A stretch of 64,000 bases of DNA from Oscheius onirici (lineage: Eukaryota > Nematoda > Chromadorea > Rhabditida > Rhabditidae): positions 5,704,001 to 5,768,000 of the forward strand of contig OW051472.1 in the NCBI GenBank assembly GCA_932521025.1. The letters are read 5' to 3'. Below are positions 1-9,127 of the stretch, in pieces. Numbering within the stretch: position 1 is the first letter of the stretch; every line of letters begins with the position of its first letter. The translations under genes were made by a program, and so were the position numbers. The notes beneath the pieces were generated by a model. The model was given only the letters and a program-made list of their open reading frames with translations, did no database searches and was not told where the DNA came from.

Positions 1-37
1 AGGCTCATTTTTCACTTAAAGTCATCTTGCGTTTCAG

Positions 38-3000
38 GTCGTCCAGGGTCAGAATCGGGTAAATGCGTTGAACGCATTACAGCAGCTACCTCTTCAACAG
101 TTGCAACAACAGTTGCAACAACAACAACTTCAACAGATTCCATCTACCTCATCCCTCCCGCCACCACCTCCTCCAGCTCCAGTTACCGTGATCAAACAAG
201 AGGAAGAGCCATATTCGGTCGATCTCCATCGGTTGTTTCCTCTCGATGGGAATACTAGCAAGCCCTATACTCTTGTTTTGAATGACGGCATCAAAACTAC
301 GCCGGAGAAAACGTAATACCATTTTGTTAATAAACGTATAGGAGATATTCAGAAACCGGACTCGAAATCGTAATATTACGAGCGAGACTTTCGTCTGTCT
401 ACAAAGAGCTCAGCCCATGTTCGTTGAACAGAAGGGCAGTCTGAGCATGTATAGTAATTGGCATCAAGTGACGGTCAACGAGGCTGACGCCAAGCTGAAT
501 CTGGCCTTTATGGCGCAGTGTTCTGCCAAGCCCAAGACGGGACAACATCCCTTCTGGAAGTATACGGTAGCTAACCGGGACATGGTCCAGTACAAGGTGA
601 CGCATTCGTCTTTTTGGGAGATCAGTCAAAGAGTAAGTTGGTCTGGTCCAGCTGAGTTTGAGTTTTTAGTTTCAGCTGCGGCAAAGACAAGCCCAGGAAG
701 GAGACAAGTCGACTCCTGAAGAAGAGCCAGTCGCCGTCAAGATTGAAGAGAAGGAGAACATGGTCAGTTCTGGGAAGGTAAGCCCCTATGTTCCCTAGTC
801 GTTGTGTATCTTGCCCACTACACCACAGTTCAGATACAGTTCGAATAGGAGTTTTCAGGCTGAATCGAGACCGGAGACGCCGTACATCGAAGACGTCAAG
901 ATGGAAGAGGTTGATCAGAAGCAAGATGACGAATTCGACTGGCAGCCAAATCGTAGCCCACGGCCAAACAAGAAAACTGACCCCATCATGGGCGGGCACA
1001 GAACGGACGAACTGTACGTCTACGTGAGAGGACGAGGAAGAGGACGATACGTCTGTGATCGATGTGGAATCCGTTGCAAGAAACCGAGCATGCTGAAGAA
1101 GCACATCAAGTCCCATACGGATATTCGTCCTTATAAGTGCAAGCAGTGCAATTTTAGCTTCAAGACGAAGGGCAATCTGACGAAGCATTTGAGCTCAAAG
1201 ACGCACAAGAGACGGCTTCAGGCCGGAGAGGAAGAGTACGAGAGTGACAATGAAGATCGTCTGGAGATTGCTGAAGCTGATGAGGAGGAGAGGGACGAGA
1301 TGATGGCCGAGGTTCCGGACAGACTGGATCAAGACGAAGATTCTGATGATGAAATGTTTGCAGCCGATATGGATGAAGAGGAGCCCTTTAGGAGATTCGG
1401 TCAAGAGAACATCATCTTGGAGAGAGGAGCACACACCCCGCCGTCGAGATGGGTTTTGGAGAAGGAAGAAGAGACCGAAGTCGTTTCGTGGCCGGAATTC
1501 AAGCCTCATCGTCGTTGCATGTCTGCTCCTCCCGTGGCTGTAGCCGGTCCTCTGCGCATCGATACCAAGAAAACGGCTGGAACTCCTTCCACACCCCCTC
1601 TGCCAATCACAGCTATGCAATTTGTCCAGGTCGAATCGTCGCCCTCGACCATCATTGCTCCAATCCCACAGAACGGTCTGGCAGTTTCGCGTATCAACGG
1701 AATCATCGGCAACAATCAACAGTACAACATGATGAATTTTTTTCCTAAAGAGGTACTGAATGGTGATAAGACATCCTAACTTTTGTTTTTAGGAAGTTTT
1801 GAAGTGCGATCAATGTGACAAGACATTTCGGAAGCAGGCCGACCTCAACTACCACCAGTTGACTCACAACGTGGAGAAGCAGCAGATGAACAACAAGAAT
1901 CGAATGTTCCAGTGTCCGGAATGCCGAATTCCGGCCCGGACAAAGGCTATGCTTTCGAAGCACATGGAACAGGCTCATGGATGCCATGTAGGTTCAGATT
2001 GGATCTTGAATGAGTTTCGATTTCAGATTGACGAGAGCGCCATGGCTGCCATCGACCCTCTGGCTTCGACACAGTCAGTTTTGGGCGGAGGAGCAACTCA
2101 GATGGTCAACAATCCACGCAGCTTCATGTGTCTCGACTGCAACATTGGATTTCGGAAACACGGAATCCTCGCCAAACATCTTCGCTCAAAGACGCATGTG
2201 ACCAAGTTAGAGACTCTCAAACGGCTTCCGGAAGACTCTCTGTCTCTGATTCAAGGACACGATAACGGCGCCTGCTTGAATGAGGTCGACACGACGGACT
2301 GTGAAAAGGCTCGAGCCAGCCTGTCCCAGATCGTCGAAAACATTCGTTCAAAGAGAGCAGAAGCTTCCGGCGATCTGCCACCCACCACTTCTGGCAGTCT
2401 CGAATGCCGTGAGCAGTTAGCTGCCTCTCCGATCAACCCCATCAGCCGTCTTATCCAAGAATCGCCAGCCAATGGAATCCGCTCCTCGCTCTCCGAAACT
2501 TCCTCTCCGTTCCGATCGCGCTGTGGCAGTGCTGCATCCACCTCGACAGACATCCCTCGCAAACGATCCGACTCTTTGATGAACAAACTGGATCCCGGTA
2601 CTCTTCAAGCCATGAAGTTCATCTCGGCCAACGTCTGGATGCCGCCAAAAGATCAGAACAATCATCGAGCTGAGACGGCTCGTGTCGTCGAGCAGATTGA
2701 TGTTGACAATCGCAGCTCTTGCAGCTCGCCAGTTATGAGAATTCTCGTGGCTAATGGCAACAAAAGTCCGCCTATTCCGCCTGGAACCAAGTGTTCAGTC
2801 TGTGGAACAAACTTCGATTCCCCCGTCGACCTTCAAGTTCATCTCTACACCGACCATATTTCCGTGAAAGATGGAGCCTTCTTCCGCTGTCCGAAAAAGA
2901 TGTGCGGTAGAGTCTATCCGAATAAGGAGAGTCTTCGTCATCATGTGACGGCTCATTACAGGGCAGAGACCATGGATCAGCGAGAAGAGGATACCGTTTC

Positions 3001-3752
3001 GACGGGAGCTTGTCCTTCCATTCGACCCGATGAAATTGAGCCGAGTACTCCGATGACTGACGGCAGTGACAGTTCTTGTGTCAGCCCGGGAATGCAGGAT
3101 GGACATGCGACGAGAACGGGATCGGCAGTCGAGACGCCAGTCCCGGCTTGTCCTTGCATGACTTGTGGCAAATTCTTCCCGGATTTGGCGTCTCTTCAAC
3201 AGCATTGGCTCAGTCATGTCACGAATCGCGGTCACGTCTGTCAGGTTTGTTTTTTCTTTTTTGTTGAAATGGTTTCGGGATTTCTAGATCTCACAGTCGA
3301 AGAATGTCAACAGGTAAATGTTGATGTGCCTCTAATTTTATAGCGTGTTCTACTAAACTGGCTAATACTTGGGCAGGTGGCATGCATTTGAAACTTTAAA
3401 AAAAAGTCATTACGTTAGAAGACAAAAACTTTTCTCCAGCTCTGCGATGTTTTGTAAAGTCGTAGAGCTCGTCAAATATTATAGTTTTGCCGAACATCAC
3501 AAAACTGGAAAAGATAAGCATGAGCTCTTCTCAAAGCCGTGAAATGGGGGGGGGGGGGGAAATAGACGCTGTCTCCGAGTCTCAAAGGCGTCTTAACCTG
3601 CCCGAGTATTGCCTAAAACTATTGGTTTTTCGGGCTCAACTGGATACATTTTCCTAACATACAAATTTCAGGTCTGTGATGCTGGATTCACAACCCAAGA
3701 GCAGTTGCTGATACATCAAGCCAGCCATGTCATTCATAGTACAAACGTATGA
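38..3752 (+). CDS. sma-9: SMA-9/Schnurri-type C2H2 zinc-finger transcription factor, 5' end outside window
   Basis: Nuclear DNA-binding cofactor; Schnurri/HIVEP/SMA-9 proteins act with Smads in BMP/TGF-beta signalling (family knowledge). Exons 38-312, 353-632, 676-777, 829-1752, 1793-1987, 2027-3244 and 3672-3752 join in phase to give 1,024 residues. The first exon follows TTTCAG, so the true start is upstream. It begins with a Gln-rich stretch, then Pro-rich, then acidic segments. The diagnostic part is the finger pair at 1018-1215: [14 protein letters not shown] leads into a C2H2 finger containing [14 protein letters not shown], followed by one with [10 protein letters not shown], the arrangement of the vertebrate HIVEP and fly Schnurri pair. 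Seven further C2H2 fingers follow; the last (HVCQ/VCDAGF...H...H) is rebuilt only by splicing 3244 to 3672, which supports that junction. The family assignment is strong; orthology to sma-9 is inferred from the nematode context. Confidence 0.9.
1988..2026 (+). other. sma-9: 39-nt intron of sma-9 that is in frame and stop-free
   Basis: The segment runs from GTAGGT to TTTCAG, is 39 nt (13 codons), phase 0 and without a stop, so retention would insert 13 residues between two zinc fingers. Splicing is favoured by the strong 3' signal; an exonic reading cannot be excluded. Confidence 0.6.
3441..3507. repeat. dispersed hairpin element, copy 1 (sma-9 last intron)
   Basis: Imperfect inverted repeat: left arm GCGATGTTTTGTAAAGTCGT, right arm ATAGTTTTGCCGAACATCAC. 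It lies in the 427-nt last intron of sma-9 and matches the copies at 7029 and 60128. Confidence 0.6.
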
Positions 3753-4053
3753 CTCTTTCCCACAAAAAATACTTTCCGGTCTTCTACTAGATGTGTTTAG
3801 CCCCGTGTACATATTCTTACGTGTCACCCTCAGGGTATCTCAAAATCTTAATTTGTTCCAGTTCTAAGTCAAATTCATTCCTAACTATTCCCACCATTGA
3901 TCATGTACCTATATTCTATTTGGGTCAGGTTGGCCTGTTCTAGTCCATCCCTGAGATATATTGAACAGAGACGATAAATTTTATTTTATATCTAAACCTG
4001 AGATCACAAGATGAAGGAAAGAAAGACCCGTGAACAAGAAATGATTGGACGAA
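3753..4053. other. convergent intergenic region
   Basis: It holds the 3' flanks of sma-9 (+) and the small secreted gene (-). A minus-strand AATAAA (TTTATT at 3980-3985) sits about 70 bp past the minus gene stop. No other feature seen. Confidence 0.6.
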
Positions 4054-4484
4054 CTAGAGAAGGAGGGAGAGGAGAACGGCCATGGAGAAAACTGTCTCGC
4101 TGACGGCATTCCGACGTTTTTCCAGCTGACTCATCTTCGCGTCGCCGGTCATGGCATCGCGATTCCATTTATCGTAAGAATCCTGGAAAATGGTTCACAA
4201 TAACTTCTTTTCACTCACCCCGAGCATTTTACCAATCCTCCCGAGTCGTTCCTCTTCGCCTTGAAGAACCTCTCCCAACGCGGCGCTCACATTCCTCTGC
4301 ACTATTGGAACCCAGGCGACTCGTGGCTTGGCTGAAAAATTCAATGTTGAACGGAACATGCTGGAACAAAATAACGAAGAAAGAACTCACAGTGGGAAGG
4401 CTCCTCGATCTCTTCGTCCTCGTCATCATATGTCGGATAAGCGACTATACAGGCCACCAGAAAGAGAAGGGGTAAAAGACGCAT
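4054..4484 (-). CDS. small secreted protein, unrecognised, three exons
   Basis: Exons 4484-4391, 4331-4219 and 4182-4054 join in phase and give 111 residues, ending in TAG. The N-terminus (MRLLPLLFLVACIVA) is a clear signal peptide, followed by an acidic run (YDDEDEEIEEP), then a basic/amphipathic helix-forming middle with no cysteines, and a hydrophobic C-terminal tail (VFSMAVLLSLLL) that could be a membrane or GPI-type tail. Both introns have GT-AG ends with TTTTTCAG or TTTTCCAG. A poly(A) signal lies downstream at 3985-3980. No family recognised; the splice and signal-peptide evidence make a real gene likely. It could be a peptide precursor, but obvious dibasic-amide sites are missing. Confidence 0.65.
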
Positions 4485-4930
4485 CGCTGAACGGCCAGAA
4501 TGAATTGGAAAAAGGCGAAAAACAACAATAGTGATATGTGCAAATAGGAGACGGGACAAAGGAAGTTGTTGAAGCGACGGCTGGCGTCTCTGCTAAATGG
4601 GGCGTGGAGCCCATTGGCCATGATATTCCAGCAACAGACGGATTTAGATTATGGTTTGTTCGAATGGAGATCCGTTTGTTCTGATGCAGCCCACAGAAAG
4701 GCAAAAAAAATAGTTAGGTCACGGTTATCTGCCATTTTTGTCGTTACATACGCGTCTTTACCAGGGTTAAGCATGGGATTTTTAGACACGATCAAGGTGT
4801 AGCCAAGATGAATATCTATATCTACAAGATTGTAGAACAACAAAAAGCCTTATTCAGCCAAAAAACGGTAGAACTGTCTCGAACAAAAGAGACTAAACAA
4901 GGAAGAGCGTCAAATCTGAGCTCTATCTAT
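4485..4930. other. intergenic, nothing recognised
   Basis: About 450 bp between two minus-strand genes; it should include the promoter of the small secreted gene. Open frames here have no family signature. Confidence 0.5.
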
Positions 4931-5041
4931 TTATTTTGAAGCCCGGGGACAAACACACTTGAAAGAGGAAAACTGACAGTCGCCGCCGGACATCTGGGTG
5001 TCACAACGGAGTCCCATGAAGTTACAGCAGTGATAAAACGA
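4931..5041 (-). CDS. 3'-terminal exon of a Cys-rich (probably secreted) protein
   Basis: Reading the minus strand from an acceptor (CCTCCCAG) at 5042, 36 codons run to TAA at 4933-4931. Cysteine spacing is C-C-x6-C-x8-C-x6-C-x-C and the end is KCVCPRASK. An AATAAA overlaps the stop codon, as often seen in compact nematode 3' ends. Upstream exons should lie between 5050 and about 5500 but no convincing start or signal peptide was found, so only this exon is annotated. The pattern resembles small secreted disulfide-rich domains but was not matched to a named family. Confidence 0.4.
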   Translation of the reverse strand, partial: SFYHCCNFMGLRCDTQMSGGDCQFSSFKCVCPRASK

Positions 5042-5669
5042 CTGGGAGGTTCTTTTCTCTTCACTGGGCAGAAGTCAATCAGGAGCGTATTCAATTTCAA
5101 AGAGGGATTAGTTGGACAAGTTTAGTGTGTAAACAGCCTGGTATTGAAGGTTGATTATGTAGGAAACGAAGAGGAACCAAAAGTCATTTTGGGATGAACT
5201 AATTGCACTCTCAAGAGGCTGTGAACGACTAGACAAAAAGACGAAAAAGGCGGGGATAATAAAGGCTAATGAAATCGCGGATGCGCTCTCCTGCTCTCTG
5301 AAATACAATCCGACGAGAGGAGCAGATGATAAAAATGGGGGACACAACTTGTGCCCACACTAAAAAAACGAATGCGGCTGTTCCCTGTTGCCCATCTGCA
5401 CTTTGTCATCGGTGGTCCCGAGAGGGAAAAGAGAAGGCCAATTGAAGTGGAAGCATATTTGTCAAGGAGTGTCCTGCTCTGACAGGAGATTACTTATGCA
5501 TAAGGGCAAGTTCAGTACAGAAAACAGCGTCAGAGAGAAGAGAAATATGTGATTGCCCGGGAGGGTTTATTCTATCTTACTCGGCATCCGCGATTTTTAG
5601 CTTGAAGTAGAAGAAAATGCTTTAAAATCGGCTATTCACTGTGACGAAAGTATTATCAGACTTCTAGAT

Positions 5670-5716
5670 TTTCTGCTAAGTTCTGCAACTTATCTACAAC
5701 TTTGCTGAACATTGAC
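5670..5716. repeat. dispersed hairpin element, copy 2
   Basis: It carries TCTACAACTTTGCTGAACAT, which closely matches the right arm of the copy at 7029 (TACAACTTTGCAGAACAT). The left arm is degraded. Confidence 0.5.
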
Positions 5717-6769
5717 CATGACCAAAGAATGCCAAAGAATCAGAAAGCACCTGATAGATAGAGAGCCGACCAGAAAAAAATTGAGAGGAAGAAAACCTCG
5801 ATTGACAGGGCACAGAGACTTAAATGGAATTGATTTGCTTATGTTGACATGTCGGGTTGCTCTCTAAAGCCCTGCAAATCCTCCTCGACTGGTCAGCTTC
5901 TGGCAATAGGAGTTGACAGAGAGCTCTCAATAGAGACTCCCAGGCGCCTTGTTACGCATGGATTAGGATGTTAATTACTGACCGGTGAGAGTGCAATCTG
6001 ACAGATGAACAGAGAGGAAATGACCACAGGTGGCGAGAGTACAGAGTTCCCGACGAAGACTTTTGGCCCTCGGGGGACTACTCAACGGCAGCATCTGATT
6101 ATGCAGAGGCTGCTCTAGAAAGGCATGAGTAATGTGTCCGGGATTACTTGACGAGAATTTCGTCGATTGGATTAACAGGAAGGAGAGAGGATTGCCTTCT
6201 ACAGGGGTATTAAGATGTCAAAACAAGCCAAATCATAGAGAGGCAATTGCCAGTCTTGCCACCAGACAGCGCGTTCTAATCTCATCGAGAAAATCAACTC
6301 AGTGCGGACCGGCGGAGGAGACCTTGAAAGCGTTGCTTTTCAATAGGTGAAGAAAAGAGGATCCCAACAAAAGAGTCTATTCAGGTCCAACTGGGTGGGA
6401 AAAGTATACTCGGTCAACTGGCAACTTATGAGAAGATCAAGCCACGAGATCTCGGAAATAGCAGCAGTTACGCAGTTTCTTGAGGAAAAAGTTAATCGCG
6501 GATTATACTGGCGGTTTGACTTGATACTTGAATGACTTTTAAAGTAGAAGGACAGGGGATATTATTCAAATTGTATCTGACTTAGTTTATCAAACTTCTT
6601 TGACACTCTTCTATGCTCTGTGCACAAATGTATCTCGAACTTGAGTTCACGTGCACCCAACTGGTCTTTTGTCACCATGGCGCAATATTGCGTACCTTTC
6701 GTTGCTACGTTGCTAACATCCTCCAATGAGAACATTCTTCCAACTTTTCGCAGAGGTTTGGACAATTTA

Positions 6770-6784
6770 TTTTTTCATTTTTAG
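6770..6784 (+). promoter_or_regulatory. probable spliced-leader acceptor directly before ATG
   Basis: TTTTTTCATTTTTAG ends one base before the phosphotransferase start codon. With no upstream exon in evidence this is best read as a trans-splice acceptor. Confidence 0.55.
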
Positions 6785-7586
6785 ATGTCCTCTGGCGACC
6801 ATATCGTGTCTTTGAGTAAATTTCTTAGTTATGTACTACGTCATCACCCAGAATCTATAAATCTTGAGTTGGATGACCAGGGATGGGCCGACGTCCAGAA
6901 GCTTCTGCAATGCGCTAACAAGAATGGAAGAAAAATGGACAGAACTCTTTTAGACGAGGTTAGTGACATAATTCTATTCGCAGCACAATTTCAGTAAAAT
7001 TAGAGTTGAAAACGGCCTTTTCGAACTTTTCGATGTTCTACAAAGTTGTAGAGAAAATCAAAATTTACAACTTTGCAGAACATTAAAAAGCTTAAGTTTT
7101 TTTGTCTTCGACCCGAAAAAGACGAATATGCAATTGCTTATTTTTTGAAGAGAATGCTTGTAAATGATGTTTTACGATATTTTAAATCGCAATTAGAATT
7201 TTTAGATAGTTTCTACAAACAACAAGAAACGATTCTCGTTTTCGGAAGACGGCACAAAGATCCGAGCAGCGCAGGGACACTCATCCAAAAATGTCAAAAT
7301 CGAGTACGATCCAGTTGTGCCGCCTTTGTCCCTGTTTCACGGAACAGCCACTCGTTTCCTGTCTTCAATTTGGGAGAAAGGACTCATTTCGGGAAACAGA
7401 CATCATGTTCACTTGTCAGGCGACCGGGAAACGGCTGAAAATGTGGGAGTAAGACATGGATCTCCTGTCGTTTTGACTGTGGATTCCGGAGCAATGACCA
7501 GAGGAGGATACAAATTTTATCAGGCGGAAAATGGGGTCTGGTTGACGGATCACATTCCTGTCAAATATTTATCTCTTCCCAAGTAA
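6785..7586 (+). CDS. TRPT1: tRNA 2'-phosphotransferase (Tpt1/KptA family)
   Basis: Removes the 2'-phosphate left at tRNA splice junctions by transfer to NAD+ (family knowledge). Exons 6785-6958 and 7206-7586 join at phase 0 to 184 residues, close to the usual family length of about 200. The catalytic signature is present: R19-H20 in SYVLRHHPE, R78 in IRAAQGHS, H103 in LFHGT (NAD site) and R141 in VRHGSPVVL. The C-terminal ENGVWLTDHIP segment is also typical. The stop lies inside TAATAAA, so the poly(A) signal overlaps it. The 247-nt intron carries a hairpin element. The start is fixed by a T-rich acceptor immediately in front. It appears intact and functional. Confidence 0.93.
7029..7086. repeat. 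dispersed hairpin element, copy 3 (best-preserved)
   Basis: Left arm ATGTTCTACAAAGTTGTA and right arm TACAACTTTGCAGAACAT are reverse complements with one mismatch over 18 bp, separated by a loop of about 15 nt rich in A. It lies inside the phosphotransferase intron. Confidence 0.75.
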
Positions 7587-8004
7587 TAAATTGTCAAGCG
7601 ATTGTTTACTTGGTAGTGTACAAGAACAGTCCAAATATTGCAGCATACCGACTCTATATACTGGCTTACATCTTTGGAAAACATCTCAGCCTGCCATGGT
7701 CCATTTGTTAGTGTTCCTTAATAACAGCTAACGATAACATGTAATCATAGTCCCGCCTCCAATTAGTCAGTCTCAAGACAAATCATAAAGTTTCCTTTAT
7801 AATTTTCGGTGACTCCGAGGAGCAATGACCACATTTCTTTAGCTTATTTTTATAAGTTTAATATATTTTGAAACTCGGCTAAAGCGCCTATTATTGTCTG
7901 TAACGGGTAGTTCAAATGACGTTCAAGTAGCCAACAAACAGATCACGAGTATTCCAGAATTATCGTCTTGTTGTTCGCATTTCGTCAGTTGTCTAGCTGT
8001 GGAT
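7587..8004. other. intergenic between phosphotransferase and Ctr-like gene
   Basis: It begins with the poly(A) signal of the upstream gene. The frame of the Ctr-like gene stays open upstream of 8005 to before 7894, so part of this interval could be its 5' coding region. Confidence 0.4.
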
Positions 8005-8744
8005 ATGGAACTGTCGTCAAGCTTCTTACATATTGGTAGCGGAGATACCTTACTCATTCATGGTTGGCAACCGGACTCGAATTTTGGTAAGTCTCTAGTA
8101 AAAACGCGTTTACACAAGAATAGGAATTGAAGTAGAGGACAATTTGAACATTTTCGTTTTCCCATCTACAGTTTTGCAAAACATTAGAGAACTCCAGAAG
8201 CATCTTAAAGCCTCTTCCAGGAGTATTCCATTCGATTAGGCATAAACTTTTTCCACTGGGAGAATTTCATTTGCATCTTCAAAGACAAAGTTTGATACTC
8301 GTGTCTCGAAAACCTAGAAAAGCGACTTGTTAGGTTAGAAACGAATAAAAGTGTCGGAGCCCACTTAAAAGAAACGACAATAGCTCTCAGATATGGTCTG
8401 GTCCTGTCTACTCTTTTTCGTTCTCTCCTTCACCCTCGAGTCAGTTCGCTGGTACCGTTCCTATCGCAAATCCCAGCGAGCTTTGGACCTTCCTATGACT
8501 TCATCAGACCGTCTTGTCTACTCTCCTCGCATCGGATCATATCAGTTTTTAAACTGTTGTCTGCATCTGATTGAACTTGTTCTACAATACACTCTCATTC
8601 TCGTCATTGTAACTTTCAACGTTTGGCTCATTCTGAGCTGCATCCTCGGACAGGTTTCGGCTATTCTTCTCAATCCAGTTAGTAAATTTTCAGGTACTGT
8701 CCCGTGTCTGCTACGCAATTATTTTTCCAAACTTTGACACCTGA
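8005..8744 (+). CDS. Ctr-type copper transporter-like protein lacking the MxxxM filter
   Basis: Exons 8005-8086, 8391-8653 and 8694-8744 join in phase to 131 residues. Layout fits a Ctr transporter: a short extracellular N-terminus with M, H and the phrase GDTLLIHGW, TM1 (MVWSCLLFFVLSFTLE) followed by a basic loop, TM2/TM3 around LVLQYTLILVIVTFNVWLIL, and a short tail. VTFNVWL corresponds to the MTYNxxL segment after the MxxxM motif of Ctr1. Here the two Met positions read Ile and Val, and the following GxxxG is not conserved, so copper transport is uncertain. The start at 8005 is a choice: the frame is open upstream. The 304-nt first intron keeps half a hairpin element near 8165. A Ctr-fold paralogue is the best call. 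Confidence 0.6.
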
Positions 8745-9127
8745 ACACGAAGATATATCGGACAAGGAAGACTTCTCTCAACAGTGATTAAGTTTGTAAA
8801 AACTGACGCGAAGAAGTTTGTTTTGTCTTATGATTAGAAATCAGAGATCTGTTGTTTTCCATAATTGCAATGACATATTGGGAATTTTATCTCTACAATG
8901 AACATGATAGATAAAAGGTTTGCAACACCCAAAGCTACCTACTATCCCCCCATATAATCCTTAGTCTGAACCACTTGAAATCCGTTTCTGTATGGGAACT
9001 ACCGAATGCAGAAACAAACTCTCCCAACAGTGACTTGTCTAGCCTGTCCTGCGGATCCTGTAGCTTGAGAAACCTGGATACCACAACCGCTCTCATCATC
9101 ACTCCAAGACTCCTCGACTCTTCGGAT
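8745..9127. other. intergenic, outside the inverted duplicate
   Basis: No coding signal or repeat recognised. The inverted copy of the giant gene ends at 9128; beyond it no match to the flank of the right copy was found. Confidence 0.5.

Larger units (their letters stand above)
5042..6784. other. intergenic stretch, no supportable gene
   Basis: About 1.7 kb. It may hide 5' exons of the Cys-rich gene ending at 4931 (minus). It contains one hairpin-element copy at about 5670-5716. The open frames here have no splice support or recognisable motif. The last 15 bases are the T-rich acceptor before the phosphotransferase start. Confidence 0.5.

Noticed and set aside
622..1188. Minus-strand frame of 188 codons across sma-9 exons
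   Set aside because: It runs antisense through the conserved Schnurri zinc-finger pair and is a shadow.
3280..3314. Extra small sma-9 exon between an AG at 3287 and a GT at 3314
   Set aside because: Splicing 3244 directly to 3672 rebuilds a canonical C2H2 finger; inserting this segment would break it.
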